NCBI GenBank assembly: GCA_011009095.1
Contig: VTPC01006086.1
Coordinates: 52,410 to 116,409, forward strand
DNA length: 64,000 nucleotides
Reading direction: 5' to 3'
From: Ignelater luminosus
Taxonomy: Eukaryota; Arthropoda; Insecta; Coleoptera; Elateridae
Shown: positions 11,401 through 19,928 of the stretch, piece after piece
Layout of the letters: every line of letters starts with the position of its first letter
Numbering within the stretch: position 1 is the first letter of the stretch
Position numbers and translations under genes: made by a program
The notes under the pieces: generated by a model
Database searches by the model: none
Told to the model about the DNA's origin: nothing
What the model saw: only the letters and a program-made list of their open reading frames with translations

Positions 11401-14400
11401 GAATAGTTTAGCTTTAGAATGTCGGCTACGTTGTACTACTTTATTAAAAACCGTCAGAGACCTTGATCAAGTGTGAAAAGTGTTTTTATTATAAAAACGC
11501 AGATGTACATATATAAGAGCTCATAAATAAACAATGATACTTATTCATTTTTAGTCACTTCCGTCAATAAACTCTTACCAGCCATTTGATGCTCTGTAGT
11601 CCATGGTATTGTTTTGTTGTTTTTGTTTTTCCAAGGACAGCATACGATAATAATTACAATAATTTGGTGCCTTTTATAATGAATACAAACAAAAGACTGA
11701 TGATATTTTTGTTCTTTCCAAAACGGATTTAATAATTTCCTAAAAGATGAATAAAAATTGAAGAAATATGCTGAATTTTGCATAGCAACAAAAATCCTTA
11801 ACGTATAAAATATTGTTTAACACAAAGACTCTTAACACTAATAATTCAAACAAAAGCAAATCAAACAGACCCACAAAAAATGGAAAGAAAATATGCAAGT
11901 AAGGAACGTGTTTTAGCAAAAGTGGCAGATGTAACGGTTTTTTTGGATGATTTTTTTATATTTTATTTTCAATTCTTTTCCGTTTTTAAGTAACATTCTG
12001 ATTTCTAATTTCAACACTCCGTTTGTTTTTAGCAGCTTTGTACGTACGATAGGACATTAAATTTATTAATCAGCTATATCGAGTTTCACCAAGAATCATG
12101 TATTTAAAACTTCTAATTTTAAAGTAGCAAAATCTTTAAATCATATTTATCCTTCCTTTAATAAATAAATGAATAAAAAGTAAAACTCTGAAGTAGTTAA
12201 GCACAGAGACTTATCGCCACTATTGACAACGCCGCCTCAACCTCTCAAGCGTTTACCAGGTTAATAAATCTTAAATAATAGATATAATGAGTCAAGAGAC
12301 CTCCAAAGACTAATTTTGTCATAATAAAAGTTGCAACTGAGAGTCAAGATGGAGATTTTGTAAAATATTTTATGCCAGGAGTTATGTGTGATGCCTCTTA
12401 AACTGCTTTTATGTGTTTTATTGTTTTGCTGCTGGAGGAAACCCAATCTGATGATTTAAAAGTGCTCAGGGTTTTAAAACCTTACCAAAAGAAGATCCAA
12501 CAAACAACTTAGCTATTACGGTTTCTCCCCAACGTTTTTATTGTCCAGTCACGCCATTCCCTGATCCATCGAGAAAATTACGTACCTATAAAGAGAAATC
12601 GAGTTTCTGCGTCCTTATTTATGAAAACGAGGAGCACTTTGCTCGTCTTCGACCTTCTTCAACTTTTTTATAGTCAGGCTTCACTCTTCAAAGAGGATTG
12701 ATTGATTTTCTATTTAATGGATTTTTAAGGAAGTTCGGTAAATTTTTCAAAGTAACATATAGTTAATAGAACTTCAATCCAATTAACCTCTGCCTTGTAG
12801 AGAATCGATTTGTCAAAATCGTCAAAAATCAACTTTTAGACTGAAACATTTCGTATTCGATCAGAATAAGAATTGAAGATCTGGTAGAGAAATCCCATAC
12901 TTTTAAAGATGACTGAAGCATAGACATTGGTTTAAGTAAGAGAGTAAAAGAGTAAGAGACATACATGTCTTTGAAATAAATTGTTCTAGCTCAGAATAGT
13001 TTAGTTACCACAGACGCCACAGGAAAGTCTTCTTTCTGATTCAAAAACTGTTTAAAATCAGTCGAAAAGCAGAATCAAAGCTGTTCAAAACAGTTTCGAA
13101 ATATTTCCAAAATCAAATCAATACCACAGTGCATTCGTATCTTATCAAAACAAAGGCTTCTTTTGGTTCATTTAGTGACTTTGAAATAGTGTAGAAGTTA
13201 AGAAATTGTTTTAAATAGATTTGAGCGGCTTTAGAGCTCTTCCGAAAAACTTTTAAATTCCTTTGAACAATTCTTGAACCATTTCTAAACCGATCTCAAT
13301 GATTTTTAAATAGATAAATGCGTATTTGAGCATTTATAAGCGCTTGTGGTCACAAATGAAAAGTACGGCTACTTGCATATAAAATGCTTAACTTAAAGAA
13401 AGAGAAAATTTTAGATATCGTTACTCTTTTCTCTACAGTTTAGACCCAGGATCAGAACAGGCAGTTTCTTAATGCTTTTCTGAACAACTGTCTTCCTGTT
13501 TAGATATCAACTTCCAAGGACTTACCCCTGTGACTGTATCCCATGACCGTTAATAATGATTCCAATAATATTATCTACAATGCTTGCTATTTCAGTTAAG
13601 TGTCCAATGACAATGAAATCGTTCACACGATTTAGCTTTTTTTAAATAATTACATTGTGAATGAGATACTTCTAACATAAGTACTATACTAAACTGAATA
13701 TTTAAATTTTTACAATTTCTTACCTCGAATAGAATTTAAACCCGCGTTCCGTAATAATTTAAAAATTGTTATGACAACCACAAACAATTAATATGAATAG
13801 ACTATATTCGTCTTCATACGAGAATGACTGTGTAGCTCAGTTGGTTAGATCATTAGAGTTAATCAAAAAACGTGGGTGCGAATCCTGTCAAAGGTCGAAA
13901 GTTTTCCTTTTTTCCTCCATGCTCTTATAATTTCTGTATCTGTCTTTAATATTATCCAACACTAGTATTCTTATTGTTATCTCGTTTCTAAGAATCTTAT
14001 ACACAACTCTACTATCTAAAGGTTTACAGGACTCTTTCAAGATTTGTAATATTTAGAATTTTAAGGTTTGGAACCAATCAAGATATTATGACAGAAAAGT
14101 TAACAGGAAAAAGCCGACATCCAAACACTTTAGTTTGCAAGGATGCAGAATCGCAGTCTTGAACTGATCTTACTGATGAGAACATAGCAAGTCCGAAACT
14201 ATAGTCTTGGGAATGCTAAGTTTCTCTTTAACAGTTTGACTCACCTTGCCATTCTTTTACTATTATTTTCTTCTTCTTCTTCCTCTTGTCTTAAGCCTCT
14301 GGCTTGTTTTTCCATTGTTTAACCTCTTAATTTTCTTGGAAGGTTGGTGTCCAGCATTCTGTCCATCGTTTACTATCTTTATTTGTCGATCGTCTATAAT

Positions 14401-16939
14401 CCTTGACACGTGTTCATTCCAGGTTCTTCTTTTTCGTCTTATCCACCTTACTAAATCCTGGTATCGCATCTCTGCCTTATGTCTCTGCTCGGTATTTGGT
14501 CTCGTAATGTGACCTCAGTTATATTCATTAATATGTGCATCTTCATTGTTCTTAGTTTTGATTTCATCATTATGGGTCGGACACAGGTTTTATATATCCG
14601 CACTTTCGATTCTACTTTCATGAATTTGTTTTTCCATACTATCTCTGAGGCATCCGGATAGTCTTGCCGCTTTGTTAGTTTGATCACTTACTTCCCCTAA
14701 GCGATCTTGGTTTGCCTTTAATTCTACTAGCCTAGATATTCAAAAAACATTACTGGTCCAATTATTTCGTCGTTCATAGCTAGTTACAGTGCTATCACCA
14801 CTGACTTTTGTACTGAGATTTTCATATTAAATTGTGTGGCTGCCAGATAAAAAGTATGCAGCATTCTTTGTAAATCGTCTTCTCCTTTCGCTATCGGCAT
14901 AGCGTCGTCAGCATAGCATATTATTTTTACTGCTCCTTTGTTCGGTTTGAACCCTTGTGTCTGTCTAACCTTCTTTATTACTTGATCCATGATTATATTA
15001 AATAGAAGGAGGCTCAATGAGTCTCCCTGTCTGATTCCTGTAGAGATAGGCACTTCTTCGGCCAGGCTGTTATTTACTGATATACAAGTTGTTGTCTCCG
15101 AATTTAAATTCCTTAATTATACCAGATGTAGGTTTGAGAATGTTATTGTTCTCAAGAGTTTCTATGACGTCTTTCAGTTTTACTCTATCATAGCCTTTAG
15201 TCAGGTCCACGAAGCATATGAATGCCGGCTTACCATATTCTATGGATTTGTCTACTATTTGCCTTACCGCAAATACAGCGTCAATGGTAGATCTGTTTTT
15301 TCGGAACCCGTGTTGTTCTTTGTTAATGTCTATGTGCTTGGTAACAATGGATTCTATAACTCGTGTGAACAATTTCATCACGCTGCTGAGAAGTGTTATC
15401 CCTCTATAGTTTTCTGGGCACTTCTTGTCTTCTTTCTTGAATATTGGGATGGTAATACTTTGCTTTTATTCTTTTGGTACGGCATCGGCATCAAGGATTT
15501 TTTGGTAGACGATTGTTATCTGTTTGATTAATTCCTGTCCTCCATGCTTAAGTAGCTGGTTTGGTATATTATTCAATCCTATTATCTTTGTTTTCAAGTT
15601 TTGCCATTTCTCATTTTCTTAACTTTCTTATTGTAAACTTTCCAAAGGCCAGGGTGCTGTTTAATATTTTCAAGAAAGTTTCAAATAAAAACAACTCAGA
15701 CTTCAACCTCCATCAATCTAACTATTACGGGCAGTAGTCGAGCTTTGTCCTTCTTTGAAGGAGATACGCACAAAAACATGTAGGAATTTGCGATGATCCA
15801 TGGTTGGATTCCGCCTCTCTTTAGCTTTCTAGAGGGAGTTATGTATGATCTTTGCATTGGACGAATACAGAATTTTCTTAACTGATTTTTATGTGATTTC
15901 TAAAGCAATTTTTCTTGGTTTGCATCATTTCTAGAGGCGGATACATTGAACGACCTGACAAGGTTCTTCGATTTTAATGCTTGTAGCTTCTTCTTTAAGA
16001 TGATTTAAATATAGAATGTATGAAAATTGACCAAGAATGCCGGACAGTTTCAAGACTAGAAATGGAAAGCAGAGATTTCTCTGAAAGTTCAGTAATAAGC
16101 AATTTCCAACAACGATTTCAAAAAAATGTTGTAAAATGCCTTGGGTTACATTGAGATGTAAAACTACGCAGTTTATATTTTTGTAAGATACAAATGTTGA
16201 TGATTTGTATAACTAGAAAAGTGGAAAGATAAGCCGAGAAATAGATATCAAGACACCTAACCATAGAAAAATCTTCTCAACTGTAAATAAAGATTCTCCT
16301 AATCGTCATTTATTTTAATAGTAAAATCCAAAAACATCTTCAAGATATTTGACAGTAGATTTACGTTCTTTAAAAACAAAATTGTTTCTTGATCTTCCAA
16401 TGGATTTAAAACTAGAAATTCTGAGATTGTTTTGAATAGATTTGAACATTGCATCAGTAAGCTGCCTCTAAGTCAAGAACAATTGGCTATTAGGTGAACC
16501 AAAACCATATCACTCGACCTCTCAATAAGTCTTTAAGTCGATAAATTTCCAAAGTAAATATTATACTCAATTTTAGTAAATAGACCACTCTGTATATATC
16601 TTCATAGATTAACTGTAAAATTAGAACCATCGATTAATATTATTTTGAAATAAATTTTGATATGGTAGAATGTAAAAAAGAAATTGAAAAATCTTGGCCT
16701 TTTTGTTGTAGGCGTACAAAATGTAAACTTCAAGAACACCCTATAGAAGAATATTGATTGAATAATATCTATCACGAAATCGTATAAATATTTGCAAGAT
16801 ACTTACCTATTAATAGTAGCGGTTCGAGAAGGATCCCGACGGGCAACCGTTATGTGGACTAGAACTCTAGAATCGTTTTCTACAAGTTTTGCTAATTCTT
16901 CCCCTTTCCACTTAAACGTGAAAACAGCACTAATATTAC
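5133..16939 (-). CDS. gol: goliath-like PA-TM-RING E3 ubiquitin ligase, 3' seven coding exons (5' part outside window)
   Basis: Family knowledge: goliath/RNF130/RNF150 proteins are endosomal membrane E3 ligases with a luminal PA domain, one transmembrane helix and a cytosolic RING-H2 finger. Seen here: exons 16939-16807, 8138-8021, 7959-7888, 7823-7744, 7684-7588, 5649-5500 and 5441-5133 join in phase at GT-AG sites, giving 956 coding bases plus a stop (318 residues). In order they encode the PA-domain end ([10 protein letters not shown]), a TM helix ([18 protein letters not shown]), a Lys-rich linker, a complete RING-H2 (CAIC...PCQHEFHKSC...CPMC), and a Ser/Gln-rich tail. Goliath is favoured over godzilla/RNF13 because of the [10 protein letters not shown] segment after the [14 protein letters not shown] before the RING, and the [16 protein letters not shown] ending of the RING. 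The start codon, signal peptide and N-terminal PA half were not found up to 64000, so this is a 5'-partial gene model. Confidence 0.88.
5500..5649 (-). CDS. gol: goliath exon F: cytosolic tail
   Basis: This is a phase-0 exon of 50 codons after a 1938-bp intron (acceptor aagcag, donor gtaacc). It begins [20 protein letters not shown] and includes a Ser/Asp-rich stretch ([14 protein letters not shown]) and [15 protein letters not shown]. The GSQESIL motif after the RING is typical of insect goliath. The SPLPQ motif also occurs in vertebrate RNF130 tails. Confidence 0.85.
6279..6730. mobile_element. Palindromic MITE inside the 1.9-kb goliath intron
   Basis: The left end agtttactctacatcaagta (then caagagaaaaaa) is mirrored at the right end (agtttaccctacgtcatcaa, then gtacaagaaaaaa). 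A second inverted segment follows further in: ggtgtgcctaaaattcattg against tagtgtgcctaaaatccact on the opposite strand. The element is thus an imperfect fold-back over most of its 452 bp, with no ORF. It lies between goliath exons E and F. No target-site duplication was seen. Confidence 0.7.
7407..7428. repeat. Short GT-rich microsatellite
   Basis: Imperfect tgtgtatgtgtgtg repeat in the intron between exons E and F. Confidence 0.6.
7588..7684 (-). CDS. gol: goliath exon E: second half of RING-H2 finger
   Basis: The exon completes the split His and adds 32 codons. The peptide [18 protein letters not shown] continues to [14 protein letters not shown]. It supplies ligands H4, H5, C6, C7 and C8 with 10 residues between C6 and C7, as in canonical RING-H2. 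The Ile and Trp at the usual E2-contact positions are kept, so the ligase should be active. The donor is gtcagt, weaker than the gtaagt donors of the earlier exons. If it is not used, translation runs 12 codons into the intron ([12 protein letters not shown]) and stops at 7549-7551. Confidence 0.92.
7744..7823 (-). CDS. gol: goliath exon D: first half of RING-H2 finger
   Basis: The exon has 26 codons plus CA of a split His codon, giving [20 protein letters not shown] and then LRMLPC and the start of QH. It supplies zinc ligands C1, C2 (CAIC) and C3 (PC) with the 14-residue spacing normal for RING-H2. A gtaagt donor follows 7744, and the next intron is 59 bp. Confidence 0.92.
7888..7959 (-). 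CDS. gol: goliath exon C: juxtamembrane linker
   Basis: This is a 72-base, phase-0 exon of 24 codons, [17 protein letters not shown] followed by NIKSDDK. The introns on either side are 61 and 64 bp. AAKKAxSK(I/L) is the conserved basic linker between the TM helix and the RING finger in goliath and RNF130/150 proteins. Confidence 0.9.
8021..8138 (-). CDS. gol: goliath exon B: transmembrane helix
   Basis: The acceptor ttttcag lies before 8138 and the donor gtaagt after 8021. The first base completes the Arg codon begun in exon A; 39 codons follow. The peptide has [11 protein letters not shown], then a hydrophobic run of about 23 residues ([16 protein letters not shown]), then [13 protein letters not shown]. 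This is the most conserved non-RING block of the goliath/RNF130/RNF150 group and anchors the protein in endosomal membranes. The intron before it is 8668 bp and is loaded with transposon debris. Confidence 0.92.
9420..9926 (+). pseudogene. Non-LTR retrotransposon reverse transcriptase fragment (R1/R2-like)
   Basis: Decayed plus-strand RT pieces are readable across several frames: LSKAFDTLL (RT motif A with its catalytic Asp) near 9427, a gap-ridden [13 protein letters not shown] stretch near 9550 corresponding to the xPLSPILFN motif, and [16 protein letters not shown] near 9670-9720, a segment typical of R2/R1-group RTs downstream of the YADD box. Frameshifts and stops are frequent and the YADD box itself is not recognisable. 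It lies in the 8.7-kb goliath intron, antisense to the gene. Clade assignment is tentative. Confidence 0.6.
10000..13828. other. Intronic AT-rich sequence, no gene seen
   Basis: No coding exon or intact element was recognised. From about 12780 to 13330 the sequence is rich in loosely repeated pieces such as ttttaaatagatttgag and gttcaaaacagtttcgaaat, resembling stretches at 16330-16480 and 17950-18130. This suggests a diverged dispersed or satellite-type repeat. Confidence 0.35.
13829..13900 (+). repeat. tRNA-like sequence, probable SINE head or tRNA pseudogene
   Basis: An RNA polymerase III A-box-like stretch (tagctcagttgg, 13833-13844) is followed about 30 bp later by a B-box-like stretch (gggtgcgaatcc, 13874-13885), the normal order and spacing in tRNA genes. 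The anticodon-arm region reads cattagagttaatca, but the acceptor stem does not pair well, so a functional tRNA is unlikely. Poly-T and pyrimidine-rich sequence follows. Confidence 0.5.
14267..15620 (-). pseudogene. Non-LTR retrotransposon (LINE) reverse transcriptase, broken copy 1
   Basis: Reading the minus strand from 15620 to 14267, the RT appears in several frames: [52 protein letters not shown] (motif A), [19 protein letters not shown] (motif B), [12 protein letters not shown] (motif C at about 14905-14916, YADD intact), and FFEYLG. After the RT comes the C-terminal stretch [21 protein letters not shown] stop (KE*K) and frameshifts break it, and the endonuclease is missing (5'-truncated). 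The 3' end is a (GAA)n tail at 14267-14285. It is intronic and on the same strand as goliath. Same family as the copy at 18240-19928. Confidence 0.85.
15650..16806. other. Intronic sequence upstream of the LINE, no gene seen
   Basis: No ORF or clear element. Contains diverged repeated pieces (ttttgaatagatttgaac near 16430) related to those at 13 kb, and acaccctatag near 16737, resembling MITE ends elsewhere in the window. Confidence 0.3.
16807..16939 (-). CDS. gol: goliath exon A: C-terminal part of PA domain
   Basis: A pyrimidine-rich acceptor (tttctttccag) precedes 16939 and a consensus gtaagt donor follows 16807. The exon carries two bases of a split codon, 43 codons, then AG of a split Arg codon. 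The peptide includes [18 protein letters not shown] and [10 protein letters not shown], matching the last strands of the goliath PA domain. It ends just before the TM helix encoded by the next exon. The acceptor phase needs an upstream exon ending with one base of a codon; no such PA-encoding exon was recognised in the window. Confidence 0.85.
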
Positions 16940-18239
16940 CTGGAAAGAAAAACAAAATTATTTTAAGTGATCCTCGGAAAAAAAGTGTTTATAAATGTAC
17001 ATTTTTATTAATAATTTCCCGAAAAGTATTTCAAGATGTTTGTTGACATATTAGAAGTAACTTCCTCATCGAAAAGGTCTTTTATTCGTCCTCTTTTTAA
17101 GGTCCTACCATCCTTGAAGTACTAACTAATTCGTACTACTTTATATATCATTAACGTCAAATGCAGATTCGAATGTTTTTCACTACTTGTTTGACCTTTT
17201 TAAGAATTTACATAGTACAGTGTGCAGAAAAAAATTTTTAATTAAATTTGCATTGCGTGTTAATAATAACGATGAAAGAGTACAGTGTTAACTAGATCAA
17301 AAGGGCGCGTCGTTTATAATAATTACGAGATAATAATAACTAAGAATATTATTACATTAATAATGTCCCCGCTTTCATATACCCACATGCAGTAATACAC
17401 GTTAATGACGGTCATTGATAAATCAATAACGAAAAGGATAAAAATAAACAGAAAAATTCCGTTTGGAGTTTTCATGTTTTCCTTTCCATGTTGATGTTGA
17501 AACATTTCGAATTTTCAGATATTTTATTGAAACGTGAAGAACACCACAGGCGCACTATAAATAAGACACGGTGATAACTTAAGGAATAGATGAAAGCAGT
17601 AACCAACAAGAAATAAAACAGAGATTGTACTGAAGGCTTTGTTTTTTGTTAGAAAAGCTTACTCGACAATTTCCACATGAAAGCAACGCACATATAAGTT
17701 TTCATAATAATCATCTATGGTACAAAGGTAACCCACGCATAATACTAGAGCCTGTAGGTACAGACTACGTTTATTGATAATTTTCAGTTGAACCGTTTTT
17801 CTTCCCTTAAGACCTATAGCTGATTTCCAAATTTTTTTCTGCTTTGAGAAATTAAATGTGGTTCGAGAATCATGAGTCGAGTATACCTAGAGGAAACCAG
17901 AAGCGCGACCTTTTAGATCGATGTTGCTAAAATTTTATTCTGCAAATACAATAGAAGTGCTCTCCAAACCTTTCTTTTAAAACTCTGCATGACCCTGTTC
18001 AAACCAACCTGCAACTTTTCCAAGCCAATCTATTATTTTTCTACTGAGTTTTTCAAAACGAAAGAATCTTTATTATTAACTAGAAGTTGAGAAATAGACC
18101 TGGACGAAACAAATTTTTGAGTTGCATTTAATAATCTCAAAAAAAATCTCAAAATAAACAAAAGTTTAATAGTAGATGGTAGCTAGAATGTTCAAAATTT
18201 CTTTAGAATCCGAATTTTAAATTTTAACTCCGCCTGAGG
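16940..18239. other. Probable goliath intron; one short minus-strand ORF with a signal-like N-terminus
   Basis: No goliath exon was recognised. A 60-codon minus-strand ORF at 17505-17323 contains MKTPNGIFLFIFILFVIDLS, which looks like a signal peptide. However, none of its possible donors has the phase needed to join 16939, and the PA domain would be missing. 17950-18130 carries the diverged short repeat also seen at 13 and 16 kb. Confidence 0.3.
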
Positions 18240-19928
18240 CTTCTGGTGAGTGGATCGAGTATCTTATCGGGTACCCTTGCGATCCCAAGCCCAGGTAAAG
18301 GAGGGTTGATGGGTCAGGCTAGCTACTTACCCATCGTAAAACAAACATTTGCTCCTATAACCAACATTAAGCCTTGGAATCGGATCGATAATATGGAGAC
18401 AACCACGGCGAGAAAAAGGAAAAAACGAGAATGGCGCAGAAATAAATTAAGAATCAGATCATGGCACCAAAAAGATCAAGAAATAATGATGGAATTAGCC
18501 CGAAGTAACATAGAAATATGTGCAACATCTGAAACAAAAAAGAAGGGGAAGGGATAATACCCTACCAAACAAGCAACTCCCACAATACTACAGCTGGATA
18601 ACAGCCTAGGCTCAAACTTACAACAAAACTTATATCAGAAAAACTGGAAAAAATAATACCATTACGAGATGAACAACAAGGGTTCCAACGTAATCGCTTC
18701 TGTACAGATGCAATAAGTACACATAGTAAGACAAATAAGCGAAAACGTTTTAGAATTCAACAACCCAGCTATCCTCTGTTTTATAGACATTGAAAAGATT
18801 TTTGACTACATTCAGCTCAAACATATTTTGCAAATCTCGTACCACTAATAAAAAACATATACACAGATAATCACACAAAGATAAAATTAGATACGGGAGA
18901 ATTGTCAGAAAAAATTGAACTTAACAAAGGAACCTGACAAGAAAATTCACTGAGCCCATTTTGAAGATAACCTTGCAAAAATGCCATAAAGGATACACAA
19001 TGGGAAAATCAGAAATAAAAATCATGATCTTAATTTAATTTAATCGCCGATAACAAAGATGGTTTACAGCGACTACTTTTTAAATTCTCCAGGACCTGCA
19101 AGAGCTTTAATCTGAATATCTTGACCACCAAAACAAAAGCATTAGTAATAAATAAAGAACCGCTGAGATGTGAATTAGAACTTCAGGAAGAAGTTATCGA
19201 ACAAATAATGTCCTTTAACTATTTGGGAGCATTAATAATAAGCAACGAATTATTAACAAGCGAAGTTATACACCAAGCCAATAAAACAGCGAAGATCTCA
19301 GCATGCCTAAATGATACAATTTGGCATAACACATTTTTTACGTAGATTCCAAAATAAAAGTCTATAAATCTCTGGAGGCAACCAAGATGCCACACGCAAA
19401 AAATGTTTTGTTGGTGCAACAAGAAATTTAGTGGAATCTTGGACAGCAAATATTTGTTTGCTGTAGCAACAAATTAATCTGTTCCTAACTCTAAAATAAA
19501 TTATAAATTTGTTGTATTTACCAAACTGCTTTAGTGGCAAGAACAAAAAATTATACAGTGTGACAAAAATATTTGCTGTTCTTGCAAAAATATTTGCTGT
19601 CCAAATTCCACTAAATTTTTTGTGGCCCCAACAAAACATTTTTTTCCGTGCAGCCTTAAGAAAAATAACTCGTGTCAAGAGACAAGATCACATACGCAGT
19701 GAAGATATACCCTGTCGATGCAATATAGAAGACGTAGGAAACTGGGTTTCGAAAAGAAGGCAAGAATGGAACGACCACATAAATAGAATGACGCCAAACC
19801 GACTAGTGAAGATAGTAAGAGATAATAAGCCGGAGGGAAAAAGATCACTGGGAAGATCAAGAACAAGATGGAAAGAATCGTTGGAATAAACAGGCTCTAG
19901 GCCTATTACAAGGAAGAAGAAGAAGAAG
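18240..19928 (+). pseudogene. Non-LTR retrotransposon (LINE), broken copy 2 with (GAA)n tail
   Basis: The 5' part keeps the start of an AP-type endonuclease (NIEICATSETKKKGKG near 18510). It then jumps by an internal deletion to the RT: EQQGFQRNRFCTDAIS near 18675, and AILCFIDIEKIFDY (motif A) near 18770. After further frameshifts comes CELELQEEVIEQIMSFNYLG near 19160, then FYVDSKIKVYKSLEATKM near 19340. The coding sequence is interrupted by a MITE (19391-19653) and resumes with RSEDIPCRCNIEDVGNWV and RRQEWNDHINRM. It ends in a (GAA)n tail at 19911-19928, like copy 1. The endonuclease middle and the YADD box are lost. Not active. Confidence 0.85.
19391..19653. mobile_element. MITE nested in the LINE (TIRs ~65 bp)
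   Basis: The left arm (cacgcaaaaaatgttttgtt, later tagtggaatcttggacagca) is mirrored at the right end (opposite strand cacggaaaaaaatgttttgt and tagtggaatttggacagcaa). The LINE reading frame stops at its left edge and resumes at its right edge, so it inserted into the LINE. Length about 260 bp, no ORF of its own. No clean target-site duplication could be read. Confidence 0.8.

Noticed and set aside
14246..15531. Plus-strand ORFs up to 180 codons across 14246-15531
   Set aside because: They are antisense shadows of the minus-strand LINE reverse transcriptase, whose motifs are clear.
17323..17505. Minus-strand ORF with a signal-peptide-like start as the first exon of goliath
   Set aside because: Its possible donors leave phase 0 while the exon at 16939 needs a one-base split codon, and the N-terminal PA half would be missing. 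There is no room for another coding exon between it and 16939.
19307..19678. 123-codon minus-strand ORF and overlapping plus-strand frames
   Set aside because: The sequence is the inverted-repeat MITE, and openness on both strands reflects its symmetry.
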